Shown here in pieces: positions 23,358-36,631 of a stretch of DNA of 64,000 nt. The translations under genes were made by a program, and so were the position numbers. The notes beneath the pieces were generated by a model. The model saw nothing but the letters and a program-made list of their open reading frames with translations, was not told the DNA's origin and made no database searches. This DNA comes from Lumbricus terrestris (Eukaryota; Annelida; Clitellata; Crassiclitellata; Lumbricidae), in assembly GCA_949752735.1 (NCBI GenBank), contig OX457047.1:5664666-5728665 (forward strand), given 5' to 3'. How positions within the stretch are numbered: position 1 is the stretch's first letter; every line of letters begins with the position of its first letter.

Positions 23358-23619
23358 AAGACACTGTTGTTACCTATATAGGACATACACAGACGTAGGC
23401 TATTTTATCTCTCAGCGTTTATCAAAATCCTAAGCCAAAGAACGCTGATCAGCGCAAGCGTCGAGTCCAACGAGCGTGGAGATCCACCATAGCAGCTGGG
23501 ACACTTCAGAGGCTGATCCAGTCCTGCCGGATAGAGTCCGTGCTGTCAAGCAGAAAGGAGACACTGTACACTAATAGCCTACGTCTGTGTATGTCCTATG
23601 TAGGTGACAACAGTGTCTT
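23358..23619. repeat. 47-bp inverted repeat around a transposase remnant
   Basis: 23358-23404 (AAGACACTGTTGTTACC ... GTAGGCTATT) is the near-perfect reverse complement of 23573-23619 (AATAGCCTACGTCTGTG ... AGTGTCTT). The enclosed 168 bp carries the transposase-like frame below. Confidence 0.85.
23423..23590 (+). pseudogene. Tc1/mariner transposase C-terminal remnant
   Basis: The frame reads QNPKPKNADQRKRRVQRAWR, then TLQRLIQSCRIESVLSSRKE and TLYTN. This fits the last segment of Tc1/mariner DDE transposases: a proline-asparagine turn, an x-x-AW helix, L-x-x-LI-x-S-x-x-R and a final lysine-T-x-Y. The catalytic core is missing. The assignment rests on pattern only. Confidence 0.5.
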
Positions 23620-23892
23620 GTCACGCTTGTATACGAGGCTAGGCGTATACACAGTTTCTTTATTGTGTAAATTTGATGAACGCAGTTTTTTCCGCAAAAA
23701 CTGGTCGTCTTTACATTTTCTTATATATAATGTCGAAAACGGACCGGATCGTAATCAAATTTGTACCAGTATCTTTCATTTGACTGATATATACACTGAC
23801 AAAATATTGTAGAGAAATATGAAGCCGTTACTGAGATAACGCATTTTGAAAACGGTGAACGAACTTTTGTGTCACCCTATATAATGTTTTTA

Positions 23893-25282
<1,390 letters not shown>

Positions 25283-26990
25283 ATGTTTTTAGCACATGAG
25301 GTGGAAGGAGATAGGCTATTCTGTGAATTATGCCTATATTTTTTGAATTTTTTTTGGAAATCTCAGCTGTGTGTATATTCCATTTTAAGTGCTGGTCAAT
25401 GTGTACCCCCAGGAATTTAGTTAAGTATACTTGCGGTATTGATATATTATAAATTAGCAAGTTACTATCAGGAAGTGGAGCAAGTTTTTTTTACTAGATC
25501 TAAAAATTATATAACTGGTTTTTGCAATATTCAGTGAAAGCTTGTTGGCTCTGAACCATTCACTGGCCATTTCTAGGTCATTATTTGCTATTTTAATTAG
25601 CTGTTCATAAGAGGGGTGGGAGTAAAAAGCATTCGAATCGTCAGCAAATAGGATGTAATGTAAAAAAGTTGCAGAGCTAGGGAGGCCATTGATGTATATT
25701 AGAAATAAAAGATGCCCCAGGATTGAGCCTTGAGGGACCCCAAAAACAATTTTTTGGAAGCTGGATAATTTCCCATTGCATGAGACTTGTTGGTGGCGGT
25801 TGTTTAAGTAATTTGTAAACCATGTGAGTGCGATACCCCTGATCCCATAATTCTCAAGTTTATTTAACAGGATATTGTGGCTGACGGTATCGAAAGCTTT
25901 AGCTAAGTCGAGAAAAATGCCAATGGAGTATTCATTATATCCATAGAATGAGATATTTTGTCTTGTATATCCTGTAATGACATAAAGGTTGAGTGTTCAG
26001 TTTGAAAGCCATGTTGAAAGGGGTATAATATTTTGTTCTGGGTGATAAAAGAGTAGAGGCGGTCGTACATAACCCTCTCAAAAAATTTAGAAAAAAATGG
26101 TAGTATAGAGATTGGTCTAAAATTTGAAACCTCATTTTTATTACCGTGCTTATGGATAGGTGTAATTTTTGCTAATTTTATGTCCGATGGGACTATTCCA
26201 GTTCTAAATGAACAATTTATCACCTCGCTAAGTGGAGATGCTAATAAGTCCATGAGAGAAGACAATACATGTGGATTCAAGTCATCAGGACCAGTGCTGT
26301 GGGTGTCTTTGAGGGTTGTGTTGATAGTTAATAGCTCTTGAAAGGAAGTCGGTAGGACAGCAAAGGAATTAAGTGCAGAAGCTGGCATGTAATCTTGGTA
26401 TGGCTTGGCTGAGGGTGGTATTTTTTGTGCTAAAAGTTTGGGCAAATTTGCAAAATGAGTGTTAAATTTATGCGCTATGAGCGCCGAGTCATCAATCGTT
26501 TTGCCGTTGATTAATAGTTCCTCTAATTGTATATTCATTCTTTCCGACTTAACAATAGATTTAATTAAATGCCACGTTTGTTTTATGTTGCCATTATACT
26601 TGGCAAATTCATTGGCATAGTAATCTTGTTCCATTTTTGTGCGAACAATTTTGTATTTATTGTGATAGGTGGTAAATTTGGCTTTATTTACTGAGGTGGG
26701 ATTTTTTATAAATTTAACATAAAGTTTTTCTTTTCTTTTAGTAGAGTTTAACAGCCCTCGAGTCATCCAAGGATTTTGAGGAGTTTTTCTTTTAGCAGTC
26801 GACTCTGGTCGTAGAGGAAAGGCTAAGTCGTAATTTTGTTTGATTAAGTTAACAAATAAATTGTATGCTAAGTCAGTATCGTTATTACTGCAAAGAGATA
26901 ATATGGGTGACCAGTCAACTCTTTCTAACAGCTGTCTGAATGCAAGAATGGTATTGTCATTGATAGCTCTTGTTAGTCGGAAATTACATA
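25283..26990 (-). pseudogene. LINE reverse transcriptase, family F1 (5'-truncated)
   Basis: The long minus-strand frame (25903-27318) is LINE sequence from about 26985 onward: AINDNTILAFRQLLERVDWS, then KTPQNPWMTRGLL, HSTGPDDLNPHVLSSLMDLL and LAKITPIHKHGNKNEVSNFR (RT fingers). After a frameshift near 25930 come FLDLAKAFDTVSHNILL (motif A), FGVPQGSILG (motif B) and FADD (motif C, with F in place of Y). After another break come VYLTKFLGVHIDQHLKWN and LLPPHVLK. The first 100 codons of the computed frame are only microsatellite. The 3' part is cut off by TU-like element B. Endonuclease domain absent. Confidence 0.88.
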
Positions 26991-27186
26991 CACATACATA
27001 CACACACATACATACATACATACATACATACATACATACATACATACATACATACATACATACATGCATACATGCATACATGCATACATGCATACATGCA
27101 TACATACATACATACATACATACATACATACATGCATATAGACAGACAGACATACAAACATACATACATACATACATACATACCAA
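26991..27186. repeat. (TACA)n microsatellite with TGCA variants
   Basis: A tetranucleotide array, interrupted by TGCA units and a GACA stretch, separating a minus-strand LINE from a plus-strand LINE tail. Confidence 0.95.
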
Positions 27187-27336
27187 CAGGAAAGGACGAC
27201 CACACAAGGAATGGCTGGATAACATATCAGAATGGTGTGGAGCATCACTACAGGACCTAACACACGCTGCCTTGGAGAGACAAACCTGGCGAGGAATAAC
27301 GAGAACGGCATCGAGCACCTACGGGCATTGGTCCCT
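27187..27336 (+). pseudogene. LINE C-terminus with (GAT)n tail
   Basis: The frame reads RKGRPHKEWLDNISEWCGA, then LTHAALERQTWRGI and a TGA in front of the GAT array. GRP-x-x-x-W-x-D-x-I followed by an RxxWR motif is the common C-terminus of RTE/craniofacial-type LINE polyproteins, and a trinucleotide GAT tail fits such elements. Only the last ~50 codons are left. Compare the minus-strand remnant at 1346-1575. Confidence 0.7.
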
Positions 27337-27528
<192 letters not shown>

Positions 27529-27591
27529 GCAAATAAGCATAATAACATACGTGCCTGCTCACATGCATGCCCACGTACATACATATTATAT

Positions 27592-28314
27592 GGTAGCACG
27601 ACATTTAATCCCGCGACACTTGATACCGCGACAGTTAATCTCGGCTACTTAGTTCCGGCGACATTTAATCCCGCGTCCGCTAATCCCGCGACAGTTAATA
27701 TCGGTGACATTTAATCCCGCGACAGTTGTTACCGCGACACTTAATGCCTGTAGCATACACACAGGAGTACGAAAATTTGTACGACTATTGTTGTCCACAT
27801 AGCCAATTAGGTAGGGCAACCTATCTGTTCAGGTTTTCTGTTGTACATCTGTACATAAAACGATCTTTATAAAAGATTTCTAACGGGATTTTGTGAAGTT
27901 CAGTCTACGATTGGGCAGTGACATGGAAGCGAATTTCGGCAGAAGTAGCAAAGGCAAACAAACTGTGATACATGGAAATTACGAATACATTAAAAATCGC
28001 GACAATGCCAACGGAGTTCTTTTTTTATCAAAAACAGTAAATATTGTTGTGAATATTGCTTTTATGGAACTTCACTTTCTTTTAAATGTGATTTTACTTT
28101 CCAGGTTTTAAGTGTCGTGGGCTTAAATGGCCCCGGGATTACATGTAAGTGTCGCAGGACAAATTGGTCGCGGGATTAAGTATCGCCGGGATTAGATGTC
28201 GCCGGGATTAATTGTCACGGTATAAATTGGTCGCGGGATTAAGTGTCACGGGATTAACTGTCCGGCACTAACTGTCGCGGTATTAAGTGTCGTGAGATTA
28301 AATGTCATGGAACC
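27592..28314. mobile_element. TU-like foldback element C (unit GACATTTAATCCCGC)
   Basis: The left terminus (27592-27745) is about nine degenerate 15-bp units, and the right terminus (28110-28314) about twelve inverted units. Outer tips are GGTAGCACGACA on the left and GGTTCCATGACA on the right (reverse complement), the latter identical to the left tip of element A. No target duplication could be matched, so the left border is uncertain. The ~360-bp core is unique here and includes a 72-codon frame (27893-28111) with no recognised domain. Confidence 0.75.
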
Positions 28315-28319
28315 AGATA

Positions 28320-29270
28320 TACATACTACCTGGGATACCCGGCGTCGCACGGGAATTTTATGATTCGACCCGCTCCGGCCACAACGCCACCACACCACAC
28401 CCACCATACTTCACCACACTCCGACCTCCACTGGTACGCCACGCGAGAAAATTGTGTTTTCGGGAAATTTTCCTCGTTCCAGTCTTTCACTTCCAACCCT
28501 CCTCCGCCCCCAACCCTCCCACCTCACCTCCACGCACCCACCCCACCCCCCACGCACACCGCCCACCCACCAACCTCACCCCTCCCCCACTTCATGACAC
28601 CCACCTCGTTCCACCACCCACCCCCACCCACCTCCCCTCACCCCTCCACCCCCTTCCGCGCCCTTCCACCCCTCCACTCCCCTTCACTTCATCACAACAC
28701 CCCACTCCGCCCCACTCCCTCATCACACAACTCCCTCCACCCCACCCAACAACCCCACACCCCCCAATCCACCTCCACTCCATCTCTCTCCACCCCCCGA
28801 CCTACACCGGTACGCGACTCGTGAAATCCGGACTGGTACGCCTCGCGAGAAAATTGGTGTTTTCGGGAAATTTTCCTCGTTCCAGTCTTTCACTTCCAAC
28901 CCTCCTCCGCCCCCAACCCTCCCACCTCACCTCCACGCACCCACCCCACCTCCACGCACACCGCCCACCCACCAACCTCACCCCTCACCCACTTCATGAC
29001 ACCCACCTCTCCCCACCACCCACTCACCCCCACCCCACCTCCACCTCCACCCTCACCCCTCCACTCCCTTCCATGCCCTTCCACCCCTCCACTCCCCTTC
29101 ACCCAATCACAACACCCCACTCCGCCCCACTCCCTCATCACACAACTCCCTCCACCCCACCCAACAACCCCACACCCCTCAATCCCCCTCCACTCCATCT
29201 CTCTCTACCCCCCGACCTACACCGGTACGCGACTCGTGAAATCCGGACTGGCAAAGCGCTGGCCTTAAAC
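28320..29270. repeat. C-rich tandem duplication, 403-bp unit
   Basis: The segment beginning GTACGCCACGCGAGAAAATT (28434) recurs at 28837 and begins again at about 29225, so there are two full copies and a stub. Each contains a long CCACCC/CTCCACCC tract. The head (28325) carries a GGGATACCCGGCGTCGCACG word also found at 16018. The 349-codon proline/threonine/histidine frame over it has no domain and follows the base composition, so I do not call it a gene. Confidence 0.85.
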
Positions 29271-29536
29271 ACCTCTCAGACTGTATCAACCGCTGCTTTT
29301 ATGCGTAATTGCGTATGGGACCCAAAGAAAAGTGCAGTTATAAGCCTGTGAGGGCAAAGGCCAAAAGAGAAAATGAGTGTTTTTGACCACATTCCCTCAC
29401 CCTGGCCCCCATGGTGGGAGAGATTCGCGAACCACTCGATACCGAGACGGACACAGTAGTGAAGGTTTTTGAGTAAAAAGCTAAAAAACAGTGGAATTGC
29501 ATTCTGGACAAATATACCACATTTTTTTTATAGATA

Positions 29537-29672
29537 TACAGGGTGGGCCATAAAAAAGAAGTAAGAATTTTGATATGAAATCTTACAGGCTTAAAAATTT
29601 CATTTCGAAATTCTTCTGTCCAAGATGATGTGCAAAACACCGTAGGGGGTTACTTTTATGGCCCACACTGTA
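29537..29672. mobile_element. Mariner-like MITE
   Basis: TACAGGGTGGGCCATAAAA at the left and TTTTATGGCCCACACTGTA at the right form an inverted pair (18/19) that starts and ends with TA, the target of Tc1/mariner elements. It is about 136 bp with no coding. The same right end and flanking GATAT...TTAGAAACATACATACATG occur at 34370-34490. Confidence 0.75.
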
Positions 29673-29689
29673 GATATGTTTAGAAACAT

Positions 29690-29905
29690 ACATACATGCA
29701 TGCATGAATACAGACAGATATACAGACAGATATACATACATACATACATACATACATACATACATACATACATACATACATACATGCATACATACATACA
29801 TACATACATACATACATACATACATACATACATACATACATACATACATACATACATACATACATACATACATACATGCATGCATGCATGCATGCATGCA
29901 TGCAT
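29690..29905. repeat. (TACA)n microsatellite
   Basis: A tetranucleotide array with TGCA at both ends and GACA units on the left. It is followed at about 29960 by a 40-bp word also found at 27544 (CATACGTGCCTGCTCACATG). Confidence 0.96.
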
Positions 29906-31273
29906 ACAGACAGACAAATTATACACCCATAAATACGTAATTTATAGCAAATATGCATTATAACATACGTGCCTGCTCACATGCATGCCCACGTACATAC
30001 ATTTATACATACAATCACGCATGCATGCGTGCATAAAAAAGTAACCCCCCTACGGGTTTTCCTCCATATCTTGGCCAGAAGTAAGCATTTCGAAATGATA
30101 TCTTACAGGCTTAAAAACAATCATATTTACACATTATAATAGTCAGATTTCATAAAAATGTTTCAAACATAACACAAGTTATATCGCTTTTAATGAGGTC
30201 ACCCCTCATTTTTTGACGATACAAAAACGAAGCGCAAAAAAGTAAGTTTTTTGCTAATATCTTGTTCAGAAGTAAATTTTGCAGACTTAAAGACAATTCA
30301 TATCTACGCATTATGGTTGGATTTCATCAAAATATTTCTAACACAACAAAAGTTATACCACTTTAGTGAGGCCACCCACCGTTTTTTGACGATTCAAAAA
30401 AGTGAAACCCATCAAAAAGTAACAAAAACACGATTTTATTAAGTCTCATCTCAAATAACAGTTACTGTTGTCAAATGAACTTGGTAGTGCTTCACAACTT
30501 GTGTTCAATGTGCCCACCACCAACGAATGGCAGCCGTACCAGTCCGACGCTCTCAGATGCCTCATTCAAGGCTCTACATCGAAGTCCTGCGAGCTGGACA
30601 TTATTCCTCCATTCATTGTTAAAGAGTTTCTAGATGAGTTTTGCCATTTTTACTATTATTATGCGATTCTTCGCTGGCTCGCGGTGTGGTTCCAGTTCAA
30701 CAGAAAAGAGCTCTGATTTTTTCCCTCTCTCAAACGCCAGGGTCTAGACCCAAGTGCTCCCTCCAACTGTTATCGACCCATTCCCAATTTCTCTTTTCTC
30801 TCTAAACTCCTGGAAAAATGCATTTCGCTCCCGCTAGTTGACTATCTTGAAACCAACTCACTAATGCTCCCTCTTCAATCTGGCTTTAGGAAATATCATT
30901 CTACTGAATCTCTTATTACGCGCTTACTTACTGACGTCTTTGCCGCTATTGATCGATCCCACATTACTCTACTTGCCCTGTTTGACGTCAGTGCGGCGTT
31001 CGACACTGTTGACCATACTATTCTACTCGAGCGTCTGTCCAAATCTGTTGGCATTGGTGACTCTGCTCTCCTCTGGCTTAGTTCTTTCCTCTCTGATCGT
31101 TCTGTGTCTGTTATCCTTGGGCCCACACGCTCCTCCTGGACCTTTGTCCCATACGGTCTGCCTCAAGGCTCTGTCCTGGCGCCGCTTCTATACATAATAC
31201 TGCTGATCTTTTGAACCTATTATCCCTCAAGGGTGTCTCTGCTCATCAATACGCTGATGATACACAAGCATTT

Positions 31274-31881
31274 CTAACACACATTTCTAACACGTGTCCT
31301 ATTTTAGACCTAACTTGAACACTAAAGGCATTAGAAAAAATAGAGCCTACATAAGTGTCTTTGCAAAAACGAACACTAGAAAGTTTTCTATTAAGTATCA
31401 GGGTCCTCTTTTATGGAATAACATACCAGAAAGCATTCGTGCATCCAGGAGTCTCGCTCAGTTTAAAATTCAAATCCGTGCATACACATTAAAAATGTTA
31501 AATGAACTCCCTTATTTAAGCTATGTTCATGTTTAGTTGTTTACTTACTATTATATGTTTGATATATGTTTTGAGGGAAAGTATCCCGTTGCTATTGTTC
31601 ACTTGCTTTCAAAAGCACCGCCATTAATTAATATTACATCTGCTTTTTATATTCTATTGTTACCACAATGATTTTTTGGGTAAATAGGCCCCACTAGCGG
31701 GATCATTCCCTTCGGGTAGCCTATTGGTTCTGCCACACTCAGTATTGGTTGCTTACCTGTCCATATCATCGCAAATGTTAACTCGCAATCAATCACTGTG
31801 TGTACTATCCTGTAAGCAAAAGTGTCTGCTTGTCTTTGTTTTTTTGGTGGATCAATAAACCAATTGAATTGAATTGAAAAA
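31274..31881 (+). mobile_element. LINE family F1 3' end inserted in another LINE
   Basis: It encodes SVFAKTNTRKFSIKYQGPLL and WNNIPESIRASRSLAQFK, matching the C-terminus of the 8757-9757 copy. A 3' UTR follows, ending in AATAAACCAATTGAATTG and an A run. The octamer AAGCATTT precedes it (31266-31273) and follows it (31882-31889), consistent with a target duplication. Removing it restores the YADDTQAF frame context of the host LINE. Confidence 0.88.
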
Positions 31882-32340
31882 AAGCATTTGTCCACGGTTC
31901 TCCCAGTGCTGCCTCCTCACTGGTTGCAACTATCCTTGACGCCACTATGGAACTGAAACAATGGACGTCTCCGCCTTAACTCTGAAAAAAACCAATTCAT
32001 CTGGCTTGGTGGTAGAATCCAGCTTGCCAAGATTGATATTTCGCTTCTCAGCACGTTGTACCCAATTATCCAATTTTCTCCAACTGTTCGTGATCTGGGT
32101 TTTACTTTGGATCCAATCATTTCTCTTACTGACCATGTTAACCGAATCTCTCGAACATGCTTCTATCACCTGCGACAATTGCGTACTATCCGCCACTCAC
32201 TCTCCCCTCAAGCCTCAAGCGGTCAAGGCCCTTGTCCATGCTTTGATTTGCTCTAGAGTTGACTTTGAAAACTCTGCCTATGCTGGTCTGTCCTCTCTTA
32301 ACCTCTCTAAACTTCAGTCAATACTTAACGCTGCTGCTCG

Positions 32341-32498
32341 CATGGGCGGAGTTTGGTTTCCGTTCTTGGAGGGGCTAAAGTCTTCTTGGGGGGGGGCTAA
32401 GCCCCGGAAAAGATACCATTTACATGGTGAAAAAAATGAATATGGGTCTTCTTGGAGGGCTTAGCCCCCCCTCTAGCCTCTGATAAACTCCGCCCATG
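32341..32498. mobile_element. 158-bp hAT-like MITE, copy 2
   Basis: Perfect 14-bp inverted ends CATGGGCGGAGTTT / AAACTCCGCCCATG (allowing TT/AT variation just inside), flanked by perfect octamers GCTGCTCG (32333-32340 and 32499-32506). It is inserted in a LINE coding frame. It has the same 158-bp length as copy 1 at 15480-15637, in the reverse orientation. Confidence 0.93.
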
Positions 32499-33118
32499 GC
32501 TGCTCGCCTAATTGCTGGTTTTCCCAAATTCTCTCACATATCTGATTTTATTCGGGACACTCTTCATTGGCTTCCTGTACCTGAGCGCATTGAGTTCAAG
32601 ATTCTGACACTTATGTGCAACTCTCTTCTCGGGGTAGCCCCCTCTTATCTTCGGGCATTGTGTAACTTGGTCTCCACTCTTCCTGGCCGCTCTGCCCTTC
32701 GCTCGGCCTGCAAATGGCCTGCTGGTTGTCCCGCGCATGCGTGGAGCTACGGCCCAGTCCAGAAGCTTCGCGTAATTATGTTGGCCCTACTTGTTGGAAC
32801 CGCCTTCCTCACAAGCTACGTTCTGAGCTTCTTGGCCTTTCTCTTCCCCTCTTTCGTAAACGCCTGAAGACTATTATAATACTATTTGTTAGCGGAGCAC
32901 TAGCTTGGGTGGGGAGTGCCACTGAATCTGTGAGCGGTGCTATAAAAAATGTTTCAATATCAATATTATTACAATTATGTATGTATATTCGTTTAATAAG
33001 CAAAAACAGGTTGGCAAACCGCAACCTGGTACATTGAGATAGACAAAAATTACATTGAAATAAAAAATATTAATATTTTAGGGAGTAATCAGTTATTGGA
33101 ATTAAATTGAATCAATTG

Positions 33119-33905
33119 TTAGAATGAATCAATAGTTATTAATGTGTTTGAAAAGGACTCTAGAAACAAAGTTCCGGTCATCTTTGCTCGGAAGTTCAAA
33201 ATTGTGCAAACGAGCTCTGAGACCTGGACGACGGTTGTTCTTTGGTGGGAAAGATTTCGAAGGACATGGAAGTCGTTCCTGGCCACTGTATGCAGCAGTC
33301 GGTCCTCAGCCAAACCGACTCGCATTTCAACTGTTGCGGCACCTGATGGGAGGTAACCTATACGCTGCGTTCTTATGAGCAGTCTCTCGAGTCTCTGTCG
33401 ATCTGCAGCTGTAGTAAGGCCCCACCAGGCAGGAGCAGCGTAGAGCAGCTTAGCAACAGTTGTTGCCTCTGTTACGGCGTACATGGCTGTTGGAGGAAGT
33501 CCATTTGCTCGTAGTAACCTCAGAGCGTAAAGGGAACCTGCACAAGATCACAATACCTCACTGACATGGGATCCTACGCTGAGGTCATGCTGCAAGGTGA
33601 TACCTAGAATCCTCTTTGAGACAACGCGTTCCATTCCGTCAAGTATTGGAGGATTAGCAGCTGCTCCTCGTCGAGCTATGATCATTTTCTTGGACTTGGT
33701 AGTATTTAGTCTAAGGTTCTTTAGCTCAGCCCATGTGGATACATGCTTCAATTCTTCCCTGATGGTTGAACGCGTCCAATTACAATTGTCAAAACTTCTT
33801 TTGAGTCTCTTTGCAAAGTTATTGATGAACCTGTTGATTAATTTGACAGATTCCTTATTTACCAATTTAATTGTCATCTTGCTAAGTGACTTCTCATTGA
33901 CGTGA
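33119..33905 (-). pseudogene. LINE RT C-terminal fragment (third LINE family)
   Basis: Minus-strand frames read ELKHVSTWAELKNLRLNTTK, RVVSKRILGITLQHDLSVGS and, in the next frame, AVTEATTVAKLLYAAPAWWG and ADRQRLERLLIRTQR. These are the post-YADD thumb (LNxxKSxxM), the LGI/LGV strand and the Y-A-x-P-x-WWG motif of LINE polyproteins. The frame changes once near 33500. A shorter relative lies at 51655-51830. Confidence 0.8.
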
Positions 33906-34489
33906 AGCTACGCTGGTACCCTGTTTCTTTTTAAATAGTAAAAATAATGATCATCTGGCAAAATCAAGGCTACTTGATAACAAATATTTGAGATGAGACT
34001 TAATAAAATTGTGTTTTTTGTTAATTTTTGTTGTGTTTCGCTTTTGAATCGTCAAAAAACGGTGGTGGCCTCACTGAATGTGGTATAACTTTAGTTCTGT
34101 TTGAAATATTTTGATGAAATCTGTCCATCATGTGTAGATATGAATTGTCCTTAAGCCTGTAAAATTTCATTTCGATATTCTTACTTCTGACCAGGATATT
34201 AGCCATAATAATTAAATTGGTTTTATGCAACTTTTTGTTGCGTCGCGTTTTTGAATCGTCAAAAAACGATGGGTGGCCTCACTAAAAGTGATGTACCTTT
34301 TGTTCTGTTTTAAATATTTTTGATGAAATCCGGTTCTCATGTGTAAATATGAATTGTCTTTAATCCGGCAAAAATTTAATTTCGAAATTCTTCTGTCCAG
34401 GACATGTGCAAAAAACTGTAGGGGGTTACTTTTTATGGCCCACACTGTAGATATAATTATTTAGAAACATACATACATGCATGCATACA

Positions 34490-34640
34490 GACAGATATAC
34501 AGACAGATATACATACATACATACATACATACATACATACATACATACATACATACATACATACATACATACATACATACATACATACATACATACATAC
34601 ATAAATACATACGTACATATATACATACATATATACACAT
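34490..34640. repeat. (TACA)n microsatellite
   Basis: A tetranucleotide array preceded by GCATGCATACAGACAGATATA, the same context as the array at 29690. Confidence 0.96.
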
Positions 34641-34720
34641 ATAATTATTAATACACATGTTCAAAAACACACAGAATCTAACATTCTGTTCATGCATAAG
34701 CACACGTTTGTGGAATCAAA

Positions 34721-35086
34721 GACAGTCAAACACTGCCCCCTGTAAAAAAATTATAATTGCGAGGTAGATTCGTATATTTTTAAACCTTAATATACCATTA
34801 ATTTTTGTGCAGATATGAATTCTCTATTTTTTTGCTGTAGCGCAAATTATAATGTCTCAAACCAAACCTAAAATCCAGGGGGTGCTGGTAACCATACCCT
34901 TGGTAGTTCGTGTTACAAAAAAGCTTAGTAGCCTGATCGTTCAACTGGGGTAGACATGGTCCGTGGGCTCCAATGTCCCAATGCCAACAAACTTTATCTG
35001 AAAAATCTCTGTACTTTTCCAGTTTTTTATGACAATAATTGGACGTTTTAATTGGCAGCGTTTAGTTTCGGCAGTGTTTGACTGTC
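34721..35086. mobile_element. Possible MITE with 17-bp inverted ends
   Basis: GACAGTCAAACACTGCC (34721-34737) and its perfect complement (35070-35086) are 366 bp apart end to end. The interior has no coding. No target duplication is evident, so the class is open. Confidence 0.55.
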
Positions 35087-35209
35087 CCATGTTTTCATGC
35101 GTTGCATTGAACTATTAGGGTGGCCCGCACTATGTCGATAATTGATGATAATTTTCATTCTCTTTTTAACCTACAAAATCTAAACTAGTTTTATATAGTC
35201 ATCTTATTA

Positions 35210-36631
35210 TGTAGCGAACCAGGTTGCTACTAGCTACCTTACTTATTTACTTAAGTAAGGCCGCTATTTCTATTGCGAATTCTTGGGTGCTATGCTTAGC
35301 GCAAATCGATGCGGTCATCGCTATATTTAGCTTCCCATGCATTTATAAGTGGAATCTTCCGCCACGTGCGATTTCTGATTGGTTGGACATCACGCGATGT
35401 TTTAGGCGCCAAGAAGCGGTCTTCTTAGGCAAGTTGACGCGCAAATCCTCAGTCTGGACACGGAAATCGAACGGGTGACACCTATGTCGAGCGATTTCTT
35501 AAATTGTAGTAAAATTATACGGATCCGGCTCCGGCAAGTTTCCAGAACCAGCAGGACAAGGTTCCTTGGTAATTGGTTTGTCGATAAATGATGGTGAATC
35601 GTTTCGGGCATCGATTAAACGAATAATCGAAATTTTATGGAAGAAGTTGTAACGTTAGCTGAAGACACAAAAAATATCTTACAAGACGGGAAACTTGAAT
35701 CGGCTGTCTCGAATATATATCAATGGAACAGGGAAGTATTGCCATGCTAACCTATTGAGCTCGAACCAGAATTAAGTGTAAATCGATAAAACTTGCATTG
35801 CTAATGTTGACGCTGTTTAATTGAATCTACTCAGTCTGTGAACTGGGAGAATAAATCTTAAATTAGTAAAGAAGCGTAGTTAGTATTTAGAAGTCCTTTA
35901 TAGCGACTCATTACTATTGATTTCGTTTCTTCTACTGTACAAATAATTGATAATGAGCGGCGGACAGTCACCCGATTAATTGTACAATAAATAACGCTTT
36001 AATAAGGAAACTGTGTATTAATTATTGCTATTAAAACCCGATGGACTCGGACAGTGACTCAGACGGGGTACCACAGATGGAAACAGGACACGAGGAGGAC
36101 AGGAGAAGTCCTGAAGAAACGGTTGATATGGGAACGACTGACTATTCAGCAAACCCTGACCTGGTTTTAATATACCGACAAATGGCAACTATAGAACAAT
36201 TTATGGAGCGCCAGACTGATATTCTAACCAGTTTAACTGATGAATTAGGCCAGGTTTCTGTACAACAGGACAGACTGAATTCTCGCCAAGAAGAGAATGA
36301 GGCAAGAGTTAAGTCCCTAACTGAAAGTGTAGTGGGTGGTGGAGCTAGGGGAAATGTTGAGGGATCGAACCCAGATAAGCACCCTATCACAGAGGCTGTT
36401 GTGCTCTCAACAGACACCGCGCATATATGTCCGATACCGGCCCATCCTGAGGAAGGTTACCAGAGAAGCTCACACCCTAGGTTAGGACTTGAACCGGCCA
36501 CCATTGACGATAAGGAAACCATTGATCTGGGACCCCGACTCCCTCAACAACGCCCAGGGGAGCGCACAGCAGTGGAACCCATTAATTGGGCAGGTAGTAG
36601 TTATGGACAGCTGGCGCCCCCGCGCGTAACA
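35210..36631 (+). repeat. 5' LTR of element A (1422 bp)
   Basis: Begins TGTAGCGAACCAGG and ends GCGTAACA. Contains AATAAA at 35850 and 35986 and, downstream of these, the start of an ORF (36041) that occupies the last ~590 bp of the LTR. If polyadenylation occurs near the second AATAAA, the ORF would lie in U5. Confidence 0.92.

Larger units (their letters stand above)
21804..23881. mobile_element. Probable Tc1/mariner-type element, decayed
   Basis: The left tip is TACAGGGTGGCCC and the right tip ends GTGTCACCCTATA, giving an imperfect inverted pair (CAGGGTG against TAGGGTG) beginning and ending in TA, as expected for a TA-targeting element. It encloses a transposase-like remnant (23423-23580) and a TACA microsatellite. 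The tips are short, so the borders are tentative. Confidence 0.45.
30720..32950 (+). pseudogene. CR1/L2-type LINE with two later insertions
   Basis: Read through, it has LQSGFRKYHSTESLITRLL, LLALFDVSAAFDTVDHTILL (motif A), YGLPQGSVLAPLL (motif B), HQYADDTQAF (catalytic YADD, about 31250), FTLDPIISLTDHVNRISRT, SRVDFENSAYAGL, DTLHWLPVPERIEFKI and YVGPTCWNRLPHKLRSELL. It ends with the GCACTAG...GGTGCTATAAAAAATG tail. It is interrupted by another LINE (31274-31881) and a MITE (32341-32498). The endonuclease part is missing. Frames are broken at both insertions and elsewhere. Confidence 0.88.
30031..34449. mobile_element. Composite flanked by ~430-470-bp inverted repeats with internal direct repeats
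   Basis: 30031-30463 is the reverse complement of 33981-34449 with moderate divergence. Each arm has two ~190-bp direct subrepeats sharing GAGGCCACCCACCGTTTTTT and GACGATTCAAAAA words and an AATTCATATCTACACAT word. The outer end of the right arm is the mariner-like tip GGCCCACACTGTA. Two direct repeats inside each long inverted terminus recall the IR/DR structure of some Tc1/mariner elements. The 3.5-kb interior holds LINE copies and no transposase, so it may be a deleted element or two solo ends. Confidence 0.6.

Noticed and set aside
28302..29351. 349-codon proline/histidine-rich ORF
   Set aside because: Base composition of a C-rich tandem duplication keeps several frames open; no domain, and the ORF crosses repeat boundaries.
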